64,000 bases of DNA from Hyphomicrobiales bacterium. Lineage in GTDB: Bacteria; Pseudomonadota; Alphaproteobacteria; Rhizobiales; Rhizobiaceae. This document shows, one piece after another, positions 44,951-53,076 of this stretch. Below the pieces are notes generated by a model. The model searched no databases. It was given only the letters and a program-made list of their open reading frames with translations, and had not been told where the DNA came from. A program made the position numbers and the translations under genes. The stretch lies in contig UBMP01000007.1 of NCBI GenBank assembly GCA_900466575.1, forward strand, positions 1-64,000, read 5' to 3'. The first letter of the stretch is position 1. The number at the start of each line of letters is the position of its first letter.

Positions 44951-45640
44951 TCAGTGCGCGCTGGCTGCACGTGCCTTGACGGCTTCGATAGCAGCGGAGA
45001 TTGCGGCCTTGCCGCCATAAAGATGGCCGCCCTGCACGATTTCGCGATGCTCGCCGACCGTAACCAGCAATTGCGGCACGCCGGAGCCCGCAAACGACTG
45101 CATCTGCCGGATCGTCGTACCGATCCGGGCATCGGCCCGAGCGGCCAGCGCCTCATCGTCCGTCAGACGGGCGGCGAAGGCAACTTCGTCGATGGCATGC
45201 CCATGCGCTTCGGCGACCCGGACGGCAACGACAGCAACTTCTGAAGCGTCCGACGTATCCTTCCCGTCGATGTAGCGCGCCTTCTGCAAATTGCGCAACA
45301 GGGCTGGCTCGAGGTGCGAATCGAGTTCGCCGAGCGCCTGAATTGCCCGCGTGGCATAGGTCGAGTCGAACATCGCATCCGGATTGCGCAGAACGTTGTC
45401 GCGATAATCCGTGGTGAATGTCTGCCCGGTCAGCTCGGCAATCCGGGTATCATTGCGCCAGGCCATATCTGCCATGGAAGCCATGCGCCGCGCGCCACCG
45501 CCGGCAAACAGGCCAGACGGACGCAACTGCAATGCGTTCGGATAGGCTTCCGCCAGCGAGGCCAGAGCCGGCGCGCTGGCATAGCACCAGCCGCAAAAGG
45601 GGTCATAGAAATATTCGAGCTTCAAATTGTCCTCGGTCAT
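44951..45640 (-). CDS. DsbA-family protein (FrnE-like, Cys-Gly-Trp-Cys)
   Basis: 229 residues, thioredoxin fold with the pair in FYDPFCGWCYASAPALA and cis-Pro region GSGVPQLLV. There is a helical insertion between them and no signal peptide. Members of this group are annotated as DsbA-family or 2-hydroxychromene-2-carboxylate isomerase-like. I start at 45640 because AGAAGG lies nine bases upstream; the ATG at 45649 overlaps that site. It is divergent from the LysR gene, which probably regulates it. Confidence 0.83.
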   Translation of the reverse strand: MTEDNLKLEYFYDPFCGWCYASAPALASLAEAYPNALQLRPSGLFAGGGARRMASMADMAWRNDTRIAELTGQTFTTDYRDNVLRNPDAMFDSTYATRAIQALGELDSHLEPALLRNLQKARYIDGKDTSDASEVAVVAVRVAEAHGHAIDEVAFAARLTDDEALAARADARIGTTIRQMQSFAGSGVPQLLVTVGEHREIVQGGHLYGGKAAISAAIEAVKARAASAH

Positions 45641-45805
45641 GCGCCTCATCCTTCTCGCAAGACGGCCGCCTTTTGGGCCATCGTTTGCATGTCACGGCGG
45701 GCGACGTTTGCCGTCCGTCTTCGAAGAAGAATATGGCACAGGTAGAAGCGCGCAAAAAGAACGACAATCTTGACAAATTGTATGGCTTATCCAAACAATA
45801 GTCCC

Positions 45806-46708
45806 ATGATCGAACCCCGCTATCTCAGCCGTCTTCCCCATTTCGTCGCCGTCGTCGAAACGCGCACCTTCACGCGCGCCGCCGAACGGCTTGGGGTCAC
45901 CAAAGCCGTTGTCAGCCAGCATATCGCGACGCTGGAGGAAGAACTCGGAACGGCGCTTCTCGTTCGCACGACCAGACGGGTCGAGCCGACGGAAGCCGGT
46001 CGGGTGCTTTACGCGCGGGCGGCGGAAATCCTGCGTCTGGCGCAGGATAGCTTTGCAGAAGTCACCGAGGCCACCCATCGTCCGCAGGGCACGCTCCGCA
46101 TTGCCGCTCCGAACGACTACGGGACGATCATGGTCGTTCCGGCCGTGACCGAGTTCCTGCGCCGCTATCCGGCCTGCCGGGCGGATCTGCACTTCAATGA
46201 CAGGCGCATGGATCTCCTCGACGGCGAGCTTGATGCGTCCATTCGGGTGGGCTGGCTGGTTGACAGCAGCCTGAAAGCGCGCCGACTGGGTAGCTTCAAC
46301 CAGGTCCTCGTTGCGTCGCCCAGGCTGCGGGATGCTGTCGATAAAGTGTCCGCGCCGCAGGATTTGCGCACCCTTCCGTTTGTCGCCAATACCGCGCTCC
46401 CGGACCCGACCTCTTGGTTATTTTCGCGGCCGGACGGATCGAAAATGGTGTTTCAGGCCGAACCGAGCCTGTCGATCGACACCACGCAGGCGGTCCATGC
46501 GGCCCTGCTCCGCGGCGCCGGCATATCGGTGCTGCCCGATTTCTCGGTCGAAGCGGACCTCGTTGCCGGACGTCTCATGCGCGTCCTGCCGGACTGGGCG
46601 CTTCCGACTGGCGGGATTTACGCGGTTTTCCCCTCGGCGCGTTTCAGGCCGGCCCGCGTGACGCAGTTTATCGATATCCTGATCGAGAATATCAACCAAA
46701 GCCGCTAG
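45806..46708 (+). CDS. LysR-family transcriptional regulator
   Basis: 300 residues, typical LysR length. N-terminal HTH: FVAVVETRTFTRAAERLGVT then KAVVSQHIATLEEELG. The effector domain contains RIAAPNDYGTIMVVPAVTEF. It belongs to the AaeR/DsdC-like group with RRMDLLDGELDASIRVGWL. It is divergent from the DsbA/NmrA-like operon, the likely target. The start at 45806 gives the usual N-terminus; upstream ATG and TTG codons are in frame but have no ribosome site. Confidence 0.88.
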   Translation: MIEPRYLSRLPHFVAVVETRTFTRAAERLGVTKAVVSQHIATLEEELGTALLVRTTRRVEPTEAGRVLYARAAEILRLAQDSFAEVTEATHRPQGTLRIAAPNDYGTIMVVPAVTEFLRRYPACRADLHFNDRRMDLLDGELDASIRVGWLVDSSLKARRLGSFNQVLVASPRLRDAVDKVSAPQDLRTLPFVANTALPDPTSWLFSRPDGSKMVFQAEPSLSIDTTQAVHAALLRGAGISVLPDFSVEADLVAGRLMRVLPDWALPTGGIYAVFPSARFRPARVTQFIDILIENINQSR

Positions 46709-46947
46709 CCCAGAGGTGCCGGCGATCACGGTCGGGAGGAAGGTCTTGTCACCGCCGAGCATCATGATACCCTCGTTCCACCGTAAGCACGCTGTTCGAT
46801 CGACGAACAACGTCGTTCCGCTCCGGTTTCGATACGAGCCCATCGACCGGGTTTGAGATGCGCCTTTTCCAAAAGCCGGTATTCATCATCCTCGGACGTG
46901 CACGGTCACAAACAATCGGGTCGGCATAAAAAATCGGGAGGAAAACT
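46709..46947. other. Spacer between LysR and LuxR genes
   Basis: 239 bases with no recognisable gene. It contains the LuxR promoter and the strong ribosome site CGGGAGGAAAAC. Confidence 0.4.
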
Positions 46948-47733
46948 TTGTTACTGACGGCAAAAAAGAGCAAGGCGCTCACCCACATTACGGAGATTCT
47001 GGCTGACACGCATGCCGACGCAACGGAGTTGAGGCGTCATGTCGCCTCAGCGGTTCTCGATCTCGTCGATGCGGATATGTGCGCCTCCTATGCCTGGAAT
47101 CCGTCGCTTGGCCAGTTTGAAAGCGGTGTCGGCATAAACCTGAGCGAAGGGCACACGGAACGCTATCTGTCCTATCACCAGCATCGCCATTCCTCCCGCA
47201 TTGCCCATCTGCTGGGTCGCAAGGGCGCGGTGCGCATTTCCGACATCATCTCCAGCGCCGACTTTCGCAAGACGGAGATCTACAACGATCTCCTGGCAGC
47301 CGATCGACACAAGTTCGGCCTTCAACTGGCCCTGTATCACCATGGGCGCTATCTGAGCGACATTCGTATCTGGCGCGGTGAAGGGACGTTGGACTTTACA
47401 GACCAGGACCAGCAATTGCTGGATCTGATCGAGCCCGCCTTCGTGCGCGCCTATATGCGCCTGTCTACCGGGAAGGAGGCGCCCAAAGCCCCACTCAAAG
47501 CCGCTGCATTTCAGGGACTGTCCGGGCGGGAAGCGCAGGTCGCCGAACTGGTGGCGCTGGGCCATTCCGACAAGGAAGTGGCACGCAAGCTTGGCGTATC
47601 GTTTCCCACCGTCAGAACGCATCTAGGCAATGTCTTCAGCAAGCTCGGCGCCCGAAACAGGACAGAACTCGCCCTTCATCTGCGACGTCTCACGGAGGGT
47701 GAAGGCAAGACACGTACCCCCTACGACGCCTGA
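46948..47733 (+). CDS. LuxR-type transcriptional regulator with GAF-like N-terminal domain
   Basis: 261 residues. The C-terminal GerE helix-turn-helix is clear: LSGREAQVAELVALGHSDKE then VARKLGVSFPTVRTHLGNVF. The N-terminal about 170 residues look like a GAF/cyclic-ligand domain rather than an autoinducer-binding domain. It starts with TTG at 46948: the GGGAGG ribosome site six bases upstream decides this, and no closer ATG exists. It is followed by an ABC importer on the same strand and may regulate it, but no shared operator was found. Confidence 0.82.
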   Translation: MLLTAKKSKALTHITEILADTHADATELRRHVASAVLDLVDADMCASYAWNPSLGQFESGVGINLSEGHTERYLSYHQHRHSSRIAHLLGRKGAVRISDIISSADFRKTEIYNDLLAADRHKFGLQLALYHHGRYLSDIRIWRGEGTLDFTDQDQQLLDLIEPAFVRAYMRLSTGKEAPKAPLKAAAFQGLSGREAQVAELVALGHSDKEVARKLGVSFPTVRTHLGNVFSKLGARNRTELALHLRRLTEGEGKTRTPYDA

Positions 47734-47846
47734 TCCCCCAGGTCGGAGAAAGCCGCGTGGACTGCGCAGACCGGCTCAACAATCTTGTTGAATTGTGGGG
47801 CTGCAGGCGGGTTGCTAGGTTTCCCTTCGAGTGAGGAGAGCCGAGC

Positions 47847-48779
47847 ATGTCAAGAAAAGTCATCCGGAAGGCCGTGCTGTTGGCTGGGATTGTGATAGGA
47901 ATATCAAGCAATTCCGCGCATGCCGATACACAGATTACCATCGGGGTGCCACCGGTGCCCGAATTCGTCCTGCCGATGATCGCGATCGAGAAGGGCTATT
48001 TCAAAAAGCACGGGATGGAGGCGAAGATCCAGATCACACAGGGAGGTGTCGCTGCCGCCCTTCAATCGGGATCGCTTCAATTCGGCGCGCTTGGCACGCC
48101 CGCGCTGATCCAGGCGACCGACAGCGGCCTCGATCTCGTCGTAACCGCCGGCGGCGCGATCGCCTCTGTGACCGACAAGAACTACGGCATCGTCACCCGC
48201 GCAGGTTCCGGCATCGAAACGCCGGCCGATTTTGCCGACAAGAAGGTCGCCATTTCGCAGATCGGGGATTTCTTCCAGATCATGGCGCGGGAATGGTTCC
48301 GCCTGAAGGGTGTCGACTGGCACAAGATCAAGTTCGTCGAAAGCCCGTTTCCGCAGCAGCCGGATCTGTTGAAGGCGGGAACCGTGGACGCCGTCGTGAC
48401 GACGTCACCGTTCCTGGCCCGCTCTCAGGCAGCAGGCGTGGGCGACAAGACGTTCTACATCGCTGCCGATCTGCCGGACAGGCTGCCGCCATTCCTTTAT
48501 GCCAGCACACGCGAATGGGCGGAAGCAAACCGCGAAACTGCCGCGGGTTTCAAGGCAGCGCTCGCAGAGGCGCTCGAATACGAGAAGGCGGACCTCAAGG
48601 GGTCTCTCGAGATCTTCAGCCATTTCGTGAAAATGCCGCCTGAAATCCTGTCGAAGCTCTCGATCAGCAAGCTCGACACCAATGTGTCGCCCGAACAAAT
48701 CCAGCTCTGGGTCGACATGATGAAAAAGCAGGACATGCTGCGCGAGTTCAAGTCCACGGAAACACTGTTCCTGAAATAG
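47847..48779 (+). CDS. SsuA/NMT1-type periplasmic substrate-binding protein
   Basis: 310 residues. Signal peptide MSRKVIRKAVLLAGIVIG with cleavage after SAHA. The body is an NMT1/SsuA-like fold: IGVPPVPEFVLPMIAIEKGY, then GYFKKHGMEAKIQ, then IETPADFADKKVAIS. The family binds sulfonates, nitrate, pyrimidine precursors, riboflavin and aromatic acids. First gene of an ABC operon ending with an SDR-MoaF fusion. Substrate unknown. Confidence 0.88.
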   Translation: MSRKVIRKAVLLAGIVIGISSNSAHADTQITIGVPPVPEFVLPMIAIEKGYFKKHGMEAKIQITQGGVAAALQSGSLQFGALGTPALIQATDSGLDLVVTAGGAIASVTDKNYGIVTRAGSGIETPADFADKKVAISQIGDFFQIMAREWFRLKGVDWHKIKFVESPFPQQPDLLKAGTVDAVVTTSPFLARSQAAGVGDKTFYIAADLPDRLPPFLYASTREWAEANRETAAGFKAALAEALEYEKADLKGSLEIFSHFVKMPPEILSKLSISKLDTNVSPEQIQLWVDMMKKQDMLREFKSTETLFLK

Positions 48780-48795
48780 CGGTGGCACATCTGCC

Positions 48796-48818
48796 TGCCG
48801 GGCCGTTAGGGCCCGGCA
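48796..48818 (+). other. Intercistronic hairpin after the binding-protein gene
   Basis: Perfect 9-bp stem TGCCGGGCC (48796-48804) and GGCCCGGCA (48810-48818) with loop GTTAG, in the spacer before the ATPase gene. Same arrangement as at the other binding-protein gene near 16.6 kb. Confidence 0.6.
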
Positions 48819-48889
48819 ACCTTCACATGCCGGTTTCCGCCAGCAGGCGGCCGCGTGCAAACAGCTCCCAAAATCATGGTGACGGGTTC

Positions 48890-49666
48890 ATGACGACGTC
48901 CAACATGCCCGCGATCAGCTTTGATCGCGTCAGTCTATCGATCGCGAACCGCAAGATCATCGACGATGTATCGTTCGAGGTCAGCAAGGGTGAATTCGTC
49001 TGCGTCGTCGGACCGTCAGGCTGCGGGAAGACGACGCTGCTCAGAATGGTGATTGGTCTGGCGCAGCCGAATGACGGCGAAGTGCGTCGCTTTGGTCAGC
49101 CGGTCACCGGGCCAGTCCGCGACGTTGCCGTCGTTTTCCAGGATTATGGCCGCGCGCTTCTCCCATGGAGAACGGCAGCGGGAAATGTCGCGCTGGCGCT
49201 CGAAGCCGCCGGCACGCCGAAGGCCGAACGCGCGGACACCATCGCCTCGCTGCTGGAGAAGGTGGGGCTTAGAGGGCACGGCGACAAATATCCGGGCCAG
49301 CTTTCCGGCGGCATGCAGCAGCGCGTGCAGATCGCCCGTTGCCTCGCCCAACAGCCGGGCATCCTGTTGATGGACGAGCCTTTCGGTGCGCTGGACGCGA
49401 TGACGCGCCAGACGCTGCAGGACGAGATCGCCGAGATCGTCGCCGGCACCGGCACCACAGTGATGTTCGTGACGCATGACATTGACGAGGCCATCTACCT
49501 GGGTGACCGGGTGGTTCAGCTCGACGCCAATCCCGGCCGCGTCGCCGAGATCAGCGATGTCAGCCTCGCCCGTCCCCGCGACCAGATCTCGAGCCGCGAG
49601 GCGCCCGAGTTCCTGCGTCTTCGCCATGTGCTCTTTGCCCATATCGAGCGGAGCGCTCACCCATGA
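48890..49666 (+). CDS. SsuB/TauB-type ABC transporter ATP-binding protein
   Basis: 258 residues. Walker [10 protein letters not shown], signature [17 protein letters not shown], Walker [15 protein letters not shown], and H-loop [11 protein letters not shown]. It energises the two permeases that follow. I start at [10 protein letters not shown] (48890); a longer frame upstream crosses the hairpin. Its stop overlaps the next start (ATGA). Confidence 0.9.
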   Translation: MTTSNMPAISFDRVSLSIANRKIIDDVSFEVSKGEFVCVVGPSGCGKTTLLRMVIGLAQPNDGEVRRFGQPVTGPVRDVAVVFQDYGRALLPWRTAAGNVALALEAAGTPKAERADTIASLLEKVGLRGHGDKYPGQLSGGMQQRVQIARCLAQQPGILLMDEPFGALDAMTRQTLQDEIAEIVAGTGTTVMFVTHDIDEAIYLGDRVVQLDANPGRVAEISDVSLARPRDQISSREAPEFLRLRHVLFAHIERSAHP

Positions 49667-50424
49667 CCGTCTGGACATATCGGGGATGGCTGCTGCCTCT
49701 TGTCCTGTTGGGCGCTGCAGAACTCTCCATCCGCATATCTGGCATAGAGAGCCTGGGGATTGCCCTGCCCAGCGACGTCGGGCGGGCGCTGGTCCAGATC
49801 GCCGGCGATGGAACCGCATTTATACATACCTGGGAGACGCTTGCCGCGATGCTGCTCGGTCTCCTCATCGGCGGGTCCGTGGGCATCTGCCTCGGGATAT
49901 TTCTGGGCCTGTCGCGTCTGGCCTCATGGACGTCGAGCCTCGCCATCGAGTTGTTCAGGCCGATCCCGCCCGTCGCGATCATTCCGATCGCCCTGCTGAT
50001 CTATGGTTTCGGAGTGCGCATGGAAGCGGCTATCATCGCCTTCACCGCCTTCTGGCCGATGCTGCTTCTGACGCAGAGCGCGGTGGAGTCCGTCGACAGA
50101 CAGCTGATCGAGGTCGCGCGGGTCCTGCAGCTTTCCCGGCTCAAATCCGTCACCTCGATCATTCTTCCCGCGATCCTGCCGCGGGTCCTGACCGCCCTCC
50201 GGCTGACAGTGGGCATTGCGTTCATCGTCGCCATCACCACGGAAATTGCGGTCAATCCATTGGGGTTGGGGCACGCGATGATGCTCGCGCAAATGGAGCT
50301 GCGCCCGTCCTTCATGTATGCCTATGTGGTTTGGCTCGCCGTGCTCGGCTGGGTCATCAACACGGGGCTGCTCCTGTTGCAGAAGCGCATGTTCGGCGCG
50401 ATGCGGATCGAGGTGCGCCGATGA
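49663..50424 (+). CDS. SsuC/TauC-type ABC transporter permease 1
   Basis: 253 residues, about six membrane helices with the EAA-type loop EVARVLQLSRLKSVTSIILP. It begins in a four-base overlap with the ATPase gene and ends in one with the second permease. Confidence 0.9.
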   Translation: MTVWTYRGWLLPLVLLGAAELSIRISGIESLGIALPSDVGRALVQIAGDGTAFIHTWETLAAMLLGLLIGGSVGICLGIFLGLSRLASWTSSLAIELFRPIPPVAIIPIALLIYGFGVRMEAAIIAFTAFWPMLLLTQSAVESVDRQLIEVARVLQLSRLKSVTSIILPAILPRVLTALRLTVGIAFIVAITTEIAVNPLGLGHAMMLAQMELRPSFMYAYVVWLAVLGWVINTGLLLLQKRMFGAMRIEVRR

Positions 50425-51191
50425 GAAGATCCCCTTTTGCATCCCTGCTCTGGTATCTCGCGCCTGTCCTGTTTGCGCTTTCCATCTTCGGCCTCTGGGC
50501 CGTCGTCACCGAACTCGGGCTGGTGAAGAAGATATTCCTCCCGCCGCCGGTCGATGTCTTCGTCAACCTCTGGAAGGGCATGATCGAGGGCAACCTGCTT
50601 CAGTTGACCGGCGCGACGCTGCTCAGGATGTTCTACGGATGGGTGCTCGCCTCCGCCGCCGGCATTTTCATCGGAACATTGATCGGCCTGTCTGAAACGG
50701 CCAGGGCATGGCTGACGCCGACACTGGAGCTGTTGCGGCCGCTGCCCGCATCGACGCTTCTGCCGATCGGGATCGCCCTTTTCGGCCTGAATGCCAACAT
50801 GCTGCTGGCGGTGATTGCCTTTGGCGCGATCTGGCCCGTCCTGCTCGCAACCGTCGATGGGTTCAGGTTCATCGAGCCGAGGCTCAAGGAAGTCGCCGCC
50901 ATTCTCGGCATCTCGCGATTTTCCTTCGCCTTCAAGTTCGGATTGCCCTCGGCCGCGCCGGACATCCTCTCCGGCATGCGCCTGTCGCTGACGGCCTGCC
51001 TGATCATCACGGTCATCGGCGAAATCGTCACCGCGCAGGACGGTCTCGGCACCGCCATCATTCTCGCCGCCCGATCCTATCGCAGCGTCGATCTCTTCGC
51101 GGGCGTCGTGCTGCTAGGCGCCGTTGGCTTCCTCAACAATGCGCTTCTGTCCGCGCTCAGACGGGCGCTCCTGCCCTGGCAAAAGACCTGA
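50421..51191 (+). CDS. SsuC/TauC-type ABC transporter permease 2
   Basis: 256 residues, six membrane helices and an EAA loop RLKEVAAILGISRFSFAFKF. A second, different permease in the operon suggests a heterodimeric channel, as in some aromatic-acid or pyrimidine-precursor importers. It begins at 50421, not at the upstream in-frame extension, which lies inside permease 1. The SDR-MoaF gene follows after 52 bases. Confidence 0.9.
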   Translation: MRRSPFASLLWYLAPVLFALSIFGLWAVVTELGLVKKIFLPPPVDVFVNLWKGMIEGNLLQLTGATLLRMFYGWVLASAAGIFIGTLIGLSETARAWLTPTLELLRPLPASTLLPIGIALFGLNANMLLAVIAFGAIWPVLLATVDGFRFIEPRLKEVAAILGISRFSFAFKFGLPSAAPDILSGMRLSLTACLIITVIGEIVTAQDGLGTAIILAARSYRSVDLFAGVVLLGAVGFLNNALLSALRRALLPWQKT

Positions 51192-51243
51192 CAGGCCCCG
51201 CGCCGGGCCTCGATGCACCCCATGAAACTGGATATCCAAGACG

Positions 51244-53019
51244 ATGACACATGCTTTCGATACAAATACCACCGTCGATGAAGTGGTCGCCGACCTCGAT
51301 CTCAGCGGCAAGCAATATCTGATCACCGGCGCCTCTTCCGGCCTCGGGCTGGAGAGCACGCGGGCGCTGACCTCCCGTCGCGCCAAGGTGATCGTGGCTG
51401 TGCGCTCAAGGTCAAAGGGCGAGGAAGCCATCGCTGCGGTCCGCGCGACCGTACCCGATGCGCAGATGGACCTTCATCTGGTCGATCTCGCGTCCTTGAG
51501 TAGCGTCCGGAATTTCTGTGCCGAAATCCGCGCGGATTATGACGGACTGGACGGCATTCTGGGCAATGCCGGGATCATGGCGACGGATTTCGGGCGCACC
51601 GAGGACGGGTTCGAGCTGCAGTTCGGCACCAACCATCTCGGGCATTTTCTGCTGGTCAACGAACTCGTGCCCCTCTTGAAGGCGCGGCCGGGCTCGCGGG
51701 TCGTTATGGTCAGTTCCGGCGCACACCGCCTTGCCGATGTCGATATGAACGATCCCAACTTCCTCGTCCGCCCCTATGACCGCTGGGACGCCTATGGACA
51801 GGCGAAATCCGCAAACGCACTCTTTGCGCTCGGCTTTGATCGTCGCCATGAAGCCGACGGCGTGCGCGCCTTTGCCGTCGCACCTGGCGTCATCCTCGAC
51901 ACCAATCTTCATCATCATCTCAACCCGGAACTGTTCCTTCCGCTGCGTGAACGCCAGCCCACCGTGAGCCAGCTGCCGAGAAAGACCGCGGCGCGCGGTG
52001 CGGCCACGCTCGTCTGGGGTCTTGTTCATCCCGACCTTGCAGGAAAGGGCGGCGACTTTCTGGAGGATTGCGGTTTCTCGGAGGTCAATCCTGATCCGCG
52101 GCTGCCCAATGGCGTGATCCCTTGGGTGACCGATGCAGCGCATGCGGAAGAGGTGTGGAAGCTTTCCGAAAAGCTCGTCGGCGCAACCTTCGGGTCGCCC
52201 CCGCCTTCGTCGTCTGGTTCTGCCGGACAGAAGACCGGCCCATCGTCCAGTTCCGTTGCCAGCGGATTGTCGGTCAACCGCGCAGCCAGCACCACGCGCC
52301 TTTCGGGCCAGACGCTGACTTTCCGGCTTGAGTCCGGCGAAAAGGCCGAGCTGCAATTCGATGCTGCCGGCCAGGTTTCCTGGAAGGGGCTGCCCGGCGC
52401 AAATCTCGGGGAACGTGGTGCGTGCGAGATCGACGTGATCGAAGCGGCCCCCGACGTCCTGCTCATCACGCTGATGTTGCCGTCGGCGACCATGGAAACG
52501 ATGAACCTCGTTTACGATGCCGGCACGGGTCAGGGTTTTTTCGTCTCCTCCGCGCTCTCCGATCTCGATGCGCCTTTCGAGCGCAAGACGCGGGTGAGCC
52601 AGCGCTTTACCTGCGCGACCTCGGAAAACGGTCCGGATGGCGGCCAGCCGGTCGCTGCGACCCGCGATCTGCTCGGCACCAGAGCGCTTTACCACTACAG
52701 CGAAGACACGATCTATGAGCACATCTATCTGAACTCGAAATGGTATTCCTACCAGTGCCTCAAGGGTATGCGCCGCGGGGACTGCGGAACGGACGAGGCG
52801 AGCTATTTCAAGGTCAGGGACGACGTCTACATCGTGACCTGGCGGGAGATCCTGATCGATCTCGCCGCAGTCTTTGTCTACGATATGAAATCGAAGCAAT
52901 CGACCGGCATGGCCTGGGGCGCTCCCGGCGGCTTGACGGAACTGAAGCATATTCCGACCGGCGCACGGTTCGAGAAGATCAACGATCCGGGCTATCCTGC
53001 CGACATAGCGCTCGTGTGA
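51244..53019 (+). CDS. Fusion of a short-chain dehydrogenase with a MoaF-like domain
   Basis: 591 residues. Residues 1 to about 320 form an SDR of the retinol-dehydrogenase type: TGASSGLG (28-35), GILGNAGIM, MVSSGAHR and YGQAK. A Ser/Pro linker (about 325-345) joins it to a C-terminal region of about 240 residues matching MoaF: TRDLLGTRALYHYSEDTIYE, HIYLNSKWYSYQCLKGM and REILIDLAAVFVYDMKSKQ. MoaF genes occur with monoamine catabolism and are regulated by tyramine in Klebsiella; their biochemical role is unclear. It lies in the ABC operon, so the importer may feed this enzyme. Confidence 0.8.
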   Translation: MTHAFDTNTTVDEVVADLDLSGKQYLITGASSGLGLESTRALTSRRAKVIVAVRSRSKGEEAIAAVRATVPDAQMDLHLVDLASLSSVRNFCAEIRADYDGLDGILGNAGIMATDFGRTEDGFELQFGTNHLGHFLLVNELVPLLKARPGSRVVMVSSGAHRLADVDMNDPNFLVRPYDRWDAYGQAKSANALFALGFDRRHEADGVRAFAVAPGVILDTNLHHHLNPELFLPLRERQPTVSQLPRKTAARGAATLVWGLVHPDLAGKGGDFLEDCGFSEVNPDPRLPNGVIPWVTDAAHAEEVWKLSEKLVGATFGSPPPSSSGSAGQKTGPSSSSVASGLSVNRAASTTRLSGQTLTFRLESGEKAELQFDAAGQVSWKGLPGANLGERGACEIDVIEAAPDVLLITLMLPSATMETMNLVYDAGTGQGFFVSSALSDLDAPFERKTRVSQRFTCATSENGPDGGQPVAATRDLLGTRALYHYSEDTIYEHIYLNSKWYSYQCLKGMRRGDCGTDEASYFKVRDDVYIVTWREILIDLAAVFVYDMKSKQSTGMAWGAPGGLTELKHIPTGARFEKINDPGYPADIALV

Positions 53020-53026
53020 TGACTGG

Positions 53027-53056
53027 AACCGGCGAGGGATTTCCCCGGCGCCGGTT
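53027..53056. terminator. Hairpin between the convergent SDR-MoaF and TPP-enzyme genes
   Basis: AACCGGCG (53027-53034) and CGCCGGTT (53049-53056), extended by partial GGAA/TTCC pairing. It sits in the 57-base spacer between converging genes and probably serves both. Confidence 0.6.
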
Positions 53057-53076
53057 TCCGCTTTCCGCGGCAAGTC

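Noticed and set aside
46749-47009. 86-codon minus-strand frame between LysR and LuxR genes
   Set aside because: Overlaps the LuxR start and its ribosome site, with no recognisable motif.
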